From positions 620,001-684,000 of the forward strand of contig JAYJMM010000017.1 of the NCBI GenBank assembly GCA_037349105.1: a stretch of DNA of 64,000 nucleotides. Direction: 5' to 3'. How positions within the stretch are numbered: position 1 is the first letter of the stretch; each line of letters opens with the position of its first letter. A program made the translations under genes and the position numbers. The DNA is from Limnomonas spitsbergensis (Eukaryota; Chlorophyta; Chlorophyceae; Chlamydomonadales). A model generated the notes under the pieces. It worked only from the letters and a program-made list of their open reading frames with translations, had not been told where the DNA came from and did not search any database. Shown piece after piece: positions 1 to 10,100 of this stretch.

Positions 1-455
1 AGCCTGGCCTACGGCTGTGGGTGCCTGGTGCAGCAAAGTTTGCTTGCCCCTTGGGCCTGCAGCTGGACACTGGCCGAGGTTAAATTCCCAGTGGCCCTTA
101 GCCTCCTAACGACCTGTTGCAGGTGGCCTGATACGCACAAGAATTATGTGCCTGATGCGCACAAAAATTTGTGCACTGGTGCTGGGTTTGCCTGCTGGGG
201 GGTGTGATCTATGGGGGGTGACACTGTGCAGGGTCTTAAAACTGAAGGCTTTCCTTGTCAACCTGTCTTATGCTAAGATGGTGAATGTGGACTGGCGTAG
301 AATAAGCAGTGTAAGGGGCATTTTTTCTGTTTTAGAAGCCTCGGCCTTGCCCATAAGCGCATTCCCGACTCCTGAGCCATGCAACCCCTGCTAAATTGTC
401 AGTAGACTGCATAGCCTAACCCTCTCACCTAAACGCCCGTGACTCTTCTTTGCAG
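1..455 (+). other. Intron or upstream sequence of left-edge gene
   Basis: No convincing exon is seen before the acceptor at 454-455. Bases 1-105 resemble a dispersed repeat family with related copies near 8,250-8,395 (-), 9,995-10,135 (+), 30,060-30,215 (+) and 47,500-47,590 (+), sharing phrases such as GGTGCCTGGTGCAGCAA. The polypyrimidine stretch just before 455 suits a 3' splice site. Confidence 0.4.
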
Positions 456-962
456 AGGAGCGCTGCATTGGCGACAGAGCTCAAGGAGTTCAACTTGAAG
501 CTGCGGGCAATCCAGGAGAAGAAGAAGAACACCCTGATCGCAGCTGCAGCCGCCTCCGACGGCACGGGCGGCAGCGCCGCCGCGGCCGCGGCGCGGCCCA
601 TGGCGGCAGCCTCAGCGCTCGACACCCCTCCATTGAGCCTGACGGGAGCTCCTCCCGCCCCTGAAGCGGAGCGGGCGCATCAGCCTGCTGCCGACACAGC
701 GGCTGCCGGGGCGAGCGTGATGGCCGTGTCGACAGCGGACGCGGTGGGGACTGCCGCTGAGGTTTCGGCGCCTATGCCTGCAGAGTCTGCTGCCGCTTCG
801 GCTCCACCTGGCAGCGGGTCTCCCCCTGGGTCCAGCAGCGCGGACTCGTCCCTCGGGAATCACGTAGCGGACGACCAGCTCAGCCGCGCGCTCATGGCGT
901 TGGACATGCTCCTGCCGGATGAGAAGCTGCCCGCAGCTGCCGGCAAGTCCTCCAGCAAGTGA
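456..962 (+). CDS. Terminal exon of unknown protein, left-truncated
   Basis: A splice acceptor (CTTCTTTGCAG, ending at 455) opens a frame of 168 codons ending at TGA 960-962. No initiator ATG precedes it in frame, so this is read as the last exon of a gene entering from the left. It begins with a charged, probably helical stretch (LKEFNLKLRAIQEKKKN), followed by about 110 residues of Ala/Pro/Ser/Gly-rich low complexity, and ends LDMLLPDEKLPAAAGKSSSK. GC-rich codon use is like that of the exons of the other two genes. The helical start plus disordered tail does not identify a family. The last coding bases are the first copy of the tandem repeat that follows. A chance open frame in GC-rich DNA is the alternative. 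Confidence 0.5.
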   Translation, partial: RSAALATELKEFNLKLRAIQEKKKNTLIAAAAASDGTGGSAAAAAARPMAAASALDTPPLSLTGAPPAPEAERAHQPAADTAAAGASVMAVSTADAVGTAAEVSAPMPAESAAASAPPGSGSPPGSSSADSSLGNHVADDQLSRALMALDMLLPDEKLPAAAGKSSSK

Positions 963-1235
963 GGTCCCAGATCACCTGCGAGCCAGGGGGTCTAGGCTGC
1001 CCGCAGCTGTCGGCAAGGATGCCTGCAAGACCCTAGGGGTACCTGGGGCCAGGGAGTCTTGGCTGCCAGCAGCTTCCAGCAAGGATGCCTGCAAGACCAT
1101 ATGGGTACCTGGGGCCAGGGAGTCTTGGCTGCCAGCAGCTTCCAGCAAGAATGCCTGCAAGACCATATGGGTACCTAGAGCCAGGGAGTCCTGGTGTCTT
1201 GGCTGCCCGCAGCTGCAGGCAATAATGCCTGCAAT
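925..1235 (+). repeat. 66-70-bp tandem repeat seeded by CDS end
   Basis: About five units, each opening with GGCTGCCnGCAGCT and closing with CAGGGAGTCTT-like sequence. The first unit is the end of the coding exon (codons for KLPAAAGKSSSK and the stop); later units lie in the 3' flank. Confidence 0.75.
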
Positions 1236-1454
1236 TGAGGGCGTGAGAGCCCAGGTCCCCCACCCGTCAGGCAGCCGAGGCTGCCCGTTGCTCTGGGTCC
1301 GGGTGGTTCCAGGGTGACCCCCAGGGTGCTGAGCTGGCACACAGACAAGTGTACATATACCGGTAGCCAGGACATGTTGCTTTATGGCTTGATGGTTTCA
1401 CGAAACCTGAAACACTTTGTGAGTGTGTGTCAGCCGTCTGCTCGCTACGATTTA

Positions 1455-1695
1455 CGTGTACTGCTGGCGCCCACAAGCCGCTGTCGTGTACTGCCAAAGT
1501 CAACAAGCGGCTCTTGTGTAGTGCCGTCGTCCACTAGCCGCTGTCGTGTACTGCTGAGGTCCAATAGCCGCTATCGTGTGCTGCCGCTGTCCACTACCTG
1601 CTATTGTGTACTGCGGACATCCACTAGGCTCTACCGTGTACTGCCGCTGCCCACTAGCCGCTATTGTGTACTGCCGCCGTTCATTAGGTGCTATA
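1455..1695 (+). repeat. About 30-bp minisatellite
   Basis: Eight to nine degenerate units built on CCACTAGCCGCTATCGTGTA followed by CTGCCGCTGT. No gene is seen from 1,236 to 2,200 apart from this array. Confidence 0.75.
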
Positions 1696-2227
1696 CTGCT
1701 ATCGAAGACTGCCGTGTCAGGAGAGGGCTATTTACTGATATTTTGATGTGTCCCTCAACATGTGTGGAGGTCGTATTTAAGCTGTTTCATAGTATGCCGA
1801 AATGCTGACAGCAAAAAAGTCAAAATGTTAGTTATTTCCCGCCTTGTGAAAAAGGGTGGCCTGTGACCAGGGCCTTGGAAGAGTGCTGGATTTTAACTAG
1901 AGCCTCTGGTCTTTTGGCCCAGGGCGGATGGCCATACCCACTCTGTTTCTCATCCTTGGCAGCAGGGCCCCTGACTCGTGTTCAACCTAGTGTGTACCGT
2001 AATTGTGTTTTATTTTTTATGCATCCATGTCAACGATGAGGCTATGCCCAGTCGAGGATTTGTCAACCCAATCCAATGGATATGCCTTCCAAGAATCTCC
2101 CGACATGCACACAAGTTCCACTTGCCCGCCCAAATTGTAATGTGTCCATGACGTTGCACACATGGGCCCTGCTCAAAAAATGTTGTGATGTATCCCTGGT
2201 TGTAAATAAGTGTTCTTGAGCGCACCT

Positions 2228-2312
2228 GCCAATGACATTACACCTCTGGGCCTGCTCAAAAAGGCTCAGCCGCGTGGCGCCCAAATGTCCCGTTGGAAGA
2301 AAAGAAAAGACA
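2228..2312 (+). repeat. Dispersed repeat, copy 1 of 3
   Basis: A segment with CAATGACATTACACCTCTG, then CTCAAAAAGGCTCAGCCGCG, then CGTTGGAAGAAAAG recurs at 5,064-5,150 and 12,616-12,715 in the same orientation. Here it sits just upstream of the LINE relic, so it may be part of a retroelement; nothing else identifies it. Confidence 0.6.
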
Positions 2313-2435
2313 CTGAAGGTAAGAGGGAAAGAAGAAGAGGAACACAAAGGAGAAAGAATGACCCCCCCCTATACTACGCCCCAGGCTCAGCCCCCTCCTT
2401 TTTCAGACTCAATATCAGCGATCTGCCGGGCATGA

Positions 2436-3671
2436 TTGCAGCTCAGAGCTCTGCAGAGGTCATTATGCTCCTCCATGTCAACGTCGACAAGACAGATATT
2501 GGAGTTTGGCGGCCGCTTAGCTGCGCAGCGACGGCAATCAGCCTATCCTTGCATGTATGGCCCCGATAGAATAGTGCTGGAGTGCGTCCAGGATTTTAAG
2601 TTAATGGGCATCATTCAGCTCAAGAGCGGCAGCATGAGGAAGGCCATGCAAGGTAGAGAGGTGCCTTTCGCTACCGCGTTGCACCGTGTCCGCCGCATGG
2701 CCGCCAGGGTGCACCTCAGGCATCATCTGCCTACACGCAGCTGGTTGGCATCTGTCTATGCAGCGCCTGCGGCCAACTACGGTGATGTGGTGTGGGCCAC
2801 CGATCACCTTAGGCCGCGGCATTGCCTCAACAGGAAGATGCCGTCCAGCTTCCTCCAGCATCTGCACCAGGCTGCAAGTAGGGCTACTTCTGTCCGCTGC
2901 CAGTTTGGGGGTCATGAGGGAGCTGCAGATCCAGCCGTTACAGCGAAGGTGGTGGCAGCATGTACTTCGCTTCTACAACGCGGCGGTAACACCAGCAGCA
3001 CAGCAAGACAGCCCATTCATGGCGGCAGCCTTGGCGGCCGACATGCAGCTCGCTGTCAGGCAGGGCACCGGAGGGCGCAATTGCTGCAGTGATTTGCTAG
3101 GTACCTTGCTGAAGCTGGAGATGGGATCCGCCGATCCCAAACTGCGTCAGACAGCAACTAACCTACAGCCGCTGCCTGTCAGAGAGGTGCAAGCGCTAGT
3201 TGATGCAGCATACGAGCGGGCGCAGCTGGATGCAGCTGGCAGAGGGGACCCCAGAAATTCCTGCCACTGAACACAGGTCTGCGGCCGCCTATCGCACCTG
3301 GTTTGAGTCTACGGCGGGCGCAGGCCAGGGGCCGCACCAGCCGAAGGGAGTGTGCTTGCGTGCGCACAAACTTCAGGCTGCGGCTCGGCACCGTCAGCAC
3401 GACTGACACAAGAGGTCGGCGCAGTGGTCAGCAGCGTGACGGACGGTGCTGCCAACGGTGTTGGACAAGGGGAGATGGCGAGCATGTGGAGGATGCGCTG
3501 CATGTCTGCTTCAAGTGTCCTAGCGTGAAGGAGAGGCTTAGGGAGACAGGTTGGGCAGGCCTCCCCGGAGGGCGCCCAAGACTTTCAACAGTTGTACCAG
3601 GACAGGCTTGGATCATTGGATGGGAGGCTCTGACTTCTGTTGAGGACGTTGTACGCATTGTTGAGGCCTAG
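2436..3671 (+). mobile_element. Degenerate non-LTR retrotransposon (LINE) 3' half
   Basis: Three frames used in succession together look like the region after the reverse transcriptase core of a LINE ORF2. About 2,490-2,815 contains RQILEFGGR and later FKLMGIIQLK, matching the usual K-T-x-x-L-x-F and F-K-Y-L-G-x-x-L blocks. About 2,915-3,270 contains MRELQIQPLQRRWWQHVLRF, the post-RT helix region. About 3,330-3,671 has a Cys/His cluster CQRCWTRGDGEHVEDALHVC ending in KCPSVKERL, the CCHC-like C-terminal motif. Frame changes near 2,815 and 3,270 show it is dead. The endonuclease and RT catalytic (YADD) part is not present upstream. Family assignment is from motif order only. Confidence 0.7.
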
Positions 3672-4385
3672 ATGTGTTGTTTTTCTTTGCCGTCTTGGGG
3701 GAATTGACTTGAGAGGGGCAAAGATACTTCGGGCTGAGGGGGGAGCAAAAAACAACGAAAAACACCCCATCCTCGAAAAATATGGAGCTTGACGAGAGCT
3801 TTTCCATCTCTGGTCTTAAAATGTTTTTTGTTTTTGGCCCAATGCCTGGTGACTGAGGTACACAGAGCCAAACAACTAAGATTTCGTAGATTTCAAAAAA
3901 GCTTATTTTGCGAAGAACATCTCAGGCCCGAGAAAACAGAACTTAAGTAAATTACAATTTTGCCGTTGCGCATGAGTTTTTCACTTCTTTTTTGGCTGCG
4001 CGACGAAAAAAATAAGTGTTTTGGGGGGTGCGCGGACCCTAATGCGTTTAACGACATTCTTCCTGCAAATGGGATCATCAGGACCAGTGGGATCATCAGG
4101 ACCAAGGAACCCTGATCAGGACAGTCTTGAGGCCCCTGAAATCCTGAATTCGCAATGGACCATCACCATGGTTGATGGCTGTGCTTATCCTCAGCTAAAG
4201 TTGCGGTTTGGCACAAATCTAGGTACGTCGTGGTTAGGAAGGGGTAATTTTCAACGATAATCAATGTGGAAGACAAAGACATGTCGTAATTTCCCTTACT
4301 GGATGAGCACGCGGCTGAGGGTGGTGTCCGTCACAAGCAAGGGCTAGGGCTAGGATAAACCGGCGATCTCCGGCGGAAAATGTGT
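3672..4385. other. No gene seen
   Basis: LINE 3' flank, then AT-richer unique sequence. At 4,073-4,110 there is an 18-bp direct repeat (GGGATCATCAGGACCAGT type). Short open frames on both strands have no recognisable motif or splice context. Confidence 0.5.
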
Positions 4386-4467
4386 GGAACCACTGGGGCT
4401 CGAACCCAGGCGCACTGGGTGCAACGCATCTTAAGTGCGTCCCGTTAACCAACTCCGGCATGGATCC
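4386..4467 (-). tRNA. tRNA-Leu (anticodon UAA)
   Basis: On the minus strand the 82-nt segment folds as a class II tRNA. Acceptor arms are GGATCCA and TGGTTCC (six pairs plus one T-T mismatch). The D arm has CCG/CGG with loop GAGTTGGTTAA. The anticodon stem is a perfect ACGCA/TGCGT around loop CTTAAGA (anticodon TAA). A long variable arm (GCAC/GTGC) is followed by T stem CTGGG/CCCAG with loop TTCGAGC. Length, long variable arm and anticodon all fit leucine. There is no intron. The acceptor mismatch means a recent pseudogene cannot be excluded. Confidence 0.75.
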
Positions 4468-6974
4468 AGATTTCAGGGTTACGACCATTGCTAGTCCAGT
4501 ATCCATATAGAATTAATAAAATTAAGATGAAAATGGAGCGGATGGCCCTGGATGGGGCCAGGGCCACCAGCGGGTGCTATTTTTGTGGGACATAATGGCA
4601 GCACAACAGAGGCGGACGGATCCGGAGGCGCCTTTATGACTTCGTCGCCCCCCGCCCTCTCGGTCCGCACCGCCGCACCGATTCCCGCATGCTTCTTGCG
4701 CCAACCCAAGAACAGCGCAAAAAGGCGCGAACCAGCTTCATTCGTGGCTTGGGCCTTGTCCATGGAAGTTGATTACGATAGTTGAGCCTGTGGCGGATGC
4801 GCAGGTTGATGCAGCGGCGTCTGCGAACAGAACCTCCATGCAATCCCTTTGTAAGCTGGCATGGGAAATGAGGGCAACAAGACCTTCTGGCAGCTTCCAG
4901 GAGACCTTCGGTCAACGTCATCCCAGTAGCTGGAGGTCATGGCATTGCGCATCCTGGACCATGCCCTTGCGACTGGCAGGGCTCACCTCCAGCACAGGAG
5001 CAACTGCATTACTGTACCGAGCTATGCAGCAGCAGACTCATGTCTTCTGGTCATGCCCTGTCAATGACATTACGCCTCTGCCCTCAAGGCCCTGCAAAAT
5101 AAAGCTCGGCCGCGCGGGCGCCCAACTGTCTCGTTGGAAGAAAAGAAACTTAAGTTAAGAGGGAAAGACGCAGGTCATGCCCAGAGTCTTTAGTCGTGCG
5201 AGCTCCTATTAGATCAGTCTTGCCCCCGGAGACACCTCTCCCTTGCTCTTCAGCATGGCTGTTTAAGCCCCCCTCTGGCACTCTTGCTGACGTATGGTCG
5301 GTGGTGTGTGCGGCAGCTGTGGAGTGTGGGGGTCATGGAAAAGGGGTGTCGGCACCTCTGAGCGCTGGACTATGATAGCAAGGAGGCGGAAGATAGGCTT
5401 AAATGCTCCCAGTCGTATCACAGCCTTTATCCCTTTTTCTTTTATATCAGGAAATGAGCAGGCCAATTTTGTGTACCATGACCCCCACCGGGCTGTATGG
5501 TGGTGCATTTCCGGTTTTTGCTGCAAGACTTTGTGTCTCTGGCCTCCGTCCACTCTGGGTAGCAAACGGTGCCCCCATCTCACTCTTTCATTGGTGTCCG
5601 AGGAGAGGAAAGCGGGTAGCCTTGCATCTGAACTTGTCGCCTGGGGTGACTTGGGATGGTGACGGCACCTAGTTTCTTGTTGCTTGCGGCCAGGTCCCGT
5701 CTTGACTTGTGGGGCAGTTTCCTTTCCTGCGGAAGTCTTTGTTCCGATTACGGAGCTATTGCAAGACGTGCTTGTCGCTTCAGCTCTTGGCAGTTTCTTT
5801 GGGCCAGGTTTGGGAGCTTTTGGTCTCTGCCTTGACGCTGCATGTTGGAGTAGCAGGCTGATTTTTTTCTCTTGGCTTTCCTCGCAGGGGGTTCTCTCTC
5901 TCTAGCTCTTTCAGCATTGCAGGGATCTCCCTAGTTTCAGATTTTTCTTGCTCTCTCTCTTCTGAGATTGGCTCGCCCTGAGCTGAACCAGCTCGAATTT
6001 TTCGGTTTGTCTGTCTGGGATCGAGCTCTCTAGATCTAGCAGTATGGATAAGGGATGCTCAGCGGTCGGCCCCCTGTTGTAATAAAAATAAATATCAAAT
6101 GATTGATCTAAAAGTAGCCCACTGCAGGTCGTCTCTGCTAGGTGCCATATTCCCAATTTCCCATTGTAACACCTGAAGGCATTTTCTTTGAGCTACTCTA
6201 ACATTAGTGGCCAGGCACCCGCTCCATCCTAGCGTTAACCTCCCCCCCCCGGCCATGCCCACACCCGTCAGGCGTAGCCGGCGATTCTTATCATCTTTTG
6301 GACACAGCAGTCCTTTGGCGTATATTTAATTACATTGTCCTCCCAGTTCGCACTCATCACTGCCTGAGTGCCTGGCCCTTTGCAAATATAATAATCGAGT
6401 GGATGCAAGTAACAACAAGCGATGTACCAGCAACGTAATTAGGTCTGGCAGTAAGCGATGTACCAGCAACGTAATAGGGTCTGGCAGAGGTTAGGCGGCG
6501 AGTGCGTTCGGCCATGACGGAAAATATTCAAAACTAAAGCGGCTGCTGTAGCCGATAAGAAGTCAGCCACACTTGTTCTAGTCCTAGCCTGCCCTCTGCT
6601 TATTGACAGGGATACATCTGCAAGACCCCTACGGGTACAGGTTGGGGGGGGCCCAAGCGCTTGATTTACTGCCCAACTGGAAGATGACCCCCTCCCCCCT
6701 GCCCTCCCCTCCACAGCCCTGGACATTCGACTAAGAGGAGGATGATACAAACGGTTCCCCCCTTGGCAGCAGTGGCTGTAGCAATAAGAGCCACGCGTCT
6801 GGAGCCCTGGGATGCACATCGGGCCTATGAATGGATAGGCGGCCGTACACCCATTTATTGCAAGTCCCATCGAAGGCATCAAATTTGATGCACCTCCGTT
6901 GGTTCCCCCCCCCCTCCTCCCCACACACTCAAATTTACTTCGCAGCCTGCAGATCGATCCTGTGTTTGCAGGCC
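4468..6974. other. Gene-poor spacer
   Basis: It lies beyond the 3' end of the minus-strand LRR gene. It contains the second copy of the dispersed repeat (5,064-5,150), preceded by a frame with HVFWSCPVNDITPL that may be another LINE tail scrap. Two copies of GCGATGTACCAGCAACGTAA occur at 6,419-6,480. A pyrimidine-rich stretch lies near 5,860-5,960. No exon with supported splice sites was found. Confidence 0.45.
5064..5150 (+). repeat. Dispersed repeat, copy 2 of 3
   Basis: Shares CAATGACATTACGCCTCTG, CTCGGCCGCGCGGGCGCCCA and CTCGTTGGAAGAAAAGAAA with the segments at 2,228 and 12,616. Confidence 0.6.
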
Positions 6975-7149
6975 TCACACAAGCACCTCATATTGCGGAT
7001 CGACCTTCTCCACCAGGTTGAGGAGGTCCGTGACTTTCTCTCCCAGCGTCTGGCGCTCGTTCCGGGCCTCGATGAGGGCCTCCGCCTTGGCCTCGGTCGA
7101 AAAGGTTCCCGAAAGCATCGCACACAGCTCCACCGGGAGTCGGTTCCAC
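6975..7149 (-). CDS. LRR gene exon 26 (stop)
   Basis: Encodes Arg (split codon), WNRLPVELCAMLSGTFST, EAKAEALIEARNERQT, LGEKVTDLLNLVEKVDPQ, YEVLV, then TGA at 6,975-6,977. Acceptor ATCCAG, phase 2. Helical, charged tail, possibly a short coiled coil. Confidence 0.8.
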
Positions 7150-10100
7150 CTGGATCACCGTTTAGGGTTTAGGGTTTTGGGTTAAGCGTTTAGGGTTTAG
7201 GGTTAAGAGATCAAGGTTGCCAGCAGGAGCGTGCACAGCTACACCTGAACACACAGCTCCACCGGGAGTCAGTTCCACCTGGATCACGGTCAAGGTTCGA
7301 GGGTTCAGGGTTGCCAGCAGGAGCGTGCACAGCCACCCCTCGGCACAGCTAAAAGGGAAGTTGGTTTCACCTGGATCACGGTCAAGGTAAAGGGTTTAGG
7401 GTTCAGGGTTTGAGGGTTTAGGGTTTGAGGGTTCATAATTGCTATCAGGAGAGCGCACAGCTACCCCTGGGGCACAGCTAAAAGGGAGGTCAGTTCCACC
7501 AAACAAGCAAAAACAGCAACATACCCTTATTTTCAAAAGCTTGATACTGGTAGCACCCGGTGTACTAGCATTTTAAATTTCAAATTCAGAACGTACCGGT
7601 AGCTTCTGCATCCTGGGCACAGGTAAAGACCTCCAAAAGAGGTCGCATCAGGATGAAGCTCGACTGCCATTGGGTATGAGGAGCCCTGTGAGGAGCCTCA
7701 AATTGGGTGTGAGGAGCCCTCAGCCTGACCCAGACACCCCAAGGTGCACCACCGGGCAGGGGCAGCACGTTCCCCTTTCAGCCAAACTTTTACAACCTTC
7801 CCGGTCTTAGAAACAGAGGGGGGAGAAATGTCCTTGTTCTTGGAATATCACGTTTAAGATCAGACGTTAGGGCTGAGGAGCCCTCGGCTAGCGCATACAG
7901 AAAACAATGGGCATCAAATAATGGGCATCAAGGTACACGGTAGGTCCACATATTGGTCCACCTGTAGGGCGGAGAACATGTCAGGCCTCCCCGGGAAATC
8001 TCTTCACCCCTGAAATTCCGAAACTGACTGTCACGTCCCCCAGCAGGAAATCAGCTTGGGCTTGGCTCCAACGCCCAAAGGCCACCAATACCACACGCGT
8101 GCATCCCTGCCATTGTTAATTTTATTGTGCAGCAGTCCAATTGCACCACCGGGCAGGGGCAGCACATTCCATTTTTCAGCCCAACTTTTATAACTTTCCC
8201 GGGCATTGCTAATTTTAGTGTGCAGCAGTCTGCCTTCAGCAGTCCGCCCTGGCAGGCCCTTGGGTGGCCAACTGGCCACCCCTCTGCCCCTGGGGACCGA
8301 ACCTGGACCAGGCCCAACAGGTAGCCCTAGCAGCATGGCTTGCTGCCCCCCAGCCTTGGGTGGGAATGTAGCTGAATTGTAGCTGAAGCACCCTGAAATG
8401 AACTGGGTATGCGCACCTGAGGTCAATCTTGCCAAGTTCCGTGTTGTCACGGGTGAAGTGGTTGAACAGGTTCTTGTCGATGCTCTGGATAAAATTGTGC
8501 GTCACGTCGAGGTCCGTCAGAGTGGTGTTGTTCTGAGGAGGGGGACAGAAGGGGGAGGGGGGGGGAGGAGGGGGGGAGTGAGGAGAGAGTGAGGAGAGAG
8601 GGGGGAAAGAGTGTAGAGAGGGGAATGAGAGGGAAAATAGTGGGTAAGGAGAGGGAAAGGAGGAGAGGGAAATGAAATTGTGCGTCACGTCAAGGTCCGT
8701 CAGAGTGGTGTTGTTCTGAGGAGGGGGACAGAAGGGGGAGGAGGGGGAGGGGGGGAGGAGTGAGGAGAGAGTGAGAAGAGAGGGAGGAGAGAGGGAAGAG
8801 AGGGAAATGAGAGGGAAAATAGTGGGTAAGGAGTGGGAAAGGATGAGAGGGAAATGAAATTGTGCGTCACGTCGAGGTCCGTCAGAGTGGTGTTGTTCTG
8901 AGGAAAGGAGAGGAGGGGGAGGAGGGAGTGGTGTGAGGAGAGAGTAAGGAGGGAGAGGAGGGGGAGGGGTGAGTAGAGAGTGAGGAGAGGGAAAGGAGTA
9001 TGTAAGGAGGGGGGGAAAGGAGAGGGAAATGAGGAGAGGGAAATGAGTGGGTGAGGAGAGAGTGAGGAGAAGAGATGGAGATGTGAGGAGTGAGAGAGGA
9101 GAGGGAAACGAGTGGGTGAGGATGGGGAAGGAGAAGAGAGGGATAATGTGAGGAGTGAGAGATGAGAGGGAAATGAGTAGGTGAGGAGGGGGGAAGGAGA
9201 AAGGAAGGATAATGTGAGGAGTGACAAAGGAGAGGGGAAGACCTGGGTGAGGAGGGGGGAAAGGAGAAGAGAAGGAGAAGGACATCACAATGAGTGGGTA
9301 AGTGGTTGGTGAGGATGGGGAGGAATAAGAGAAAGTGGTGAGCATGGGGATATCAAAAGCTAGCAGGGGGTAAGTAAGGGGGTAAGCTAAACCCTAAACC
9401 CTGATATCTAAAGCTAGCAGGGGGTAAGCAGGGAGAGAGGGAGGGAGGGAGGGAGGGAGGGAGGGTACATGGCAACCAGTGGCAAGCGGGGGGTGAGGTG
9501 GGGCCACACCCTGGCCACCGCATGCCTCCCGCTTATTATTTGACTATGCTCTAGCTACATTCAGCTACATCCCTGGAAGGTAGCTTGGAGATCACTAAGA
9601 ATAAGGGCTGGTCCCTCCACGTCATTGCGACACAATTGCGCAATAATTCAGAAATCGTGGAAGTATTTACAGTCCTTTTCTGGTCAAAGTAGCTGGATTT
9701 TCCTTGAAATCACGGCGGGCTGAAATTCAGCTACGCAATACAGCCTCCGTAAGGTCCGTAATCAGCACATCACTGCTTTCCCATACTCCGTAACATATGT
9801 GATAAATGTAACAGCTGTAAAAGATGTAACTGCTGTTTTTCAAGCGGGAAGCAGGAAGGGGTGGTAAATCCAGGGTGAGGAATTGACCGTGGGCTGACCG
9901 GGGGATGGTTTTGCTTTCCCCCCCCTGGCTTGTTTGGCCCTGCATCTCTGCCCTTCATAGATTAGGTGAAAGAAAAGGACTATGGAGGCGCAGGCCCATT
10001 TTAGGGACTTTCAACTACAGTTTAGCTTCAATTCAAAGCCTACTTCCTTCGTAGCTTTGCCACAGGCCGCAGGCTGGTCATTGTTTGGTCCCTGTCGATC

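Noticed and set aside
146..394. 82-residue ORF near the left edge
   Set aside because: No motif, no splice support and it overlaps a dispersed repeat; likely intronic.
8236..9345. 369-residue Ser/Pro/Leu-rich minus-strand protein
   Set aside because: It is translation of the polypyrimidine strand plus exon 25; only the exon 25 part has splice support.
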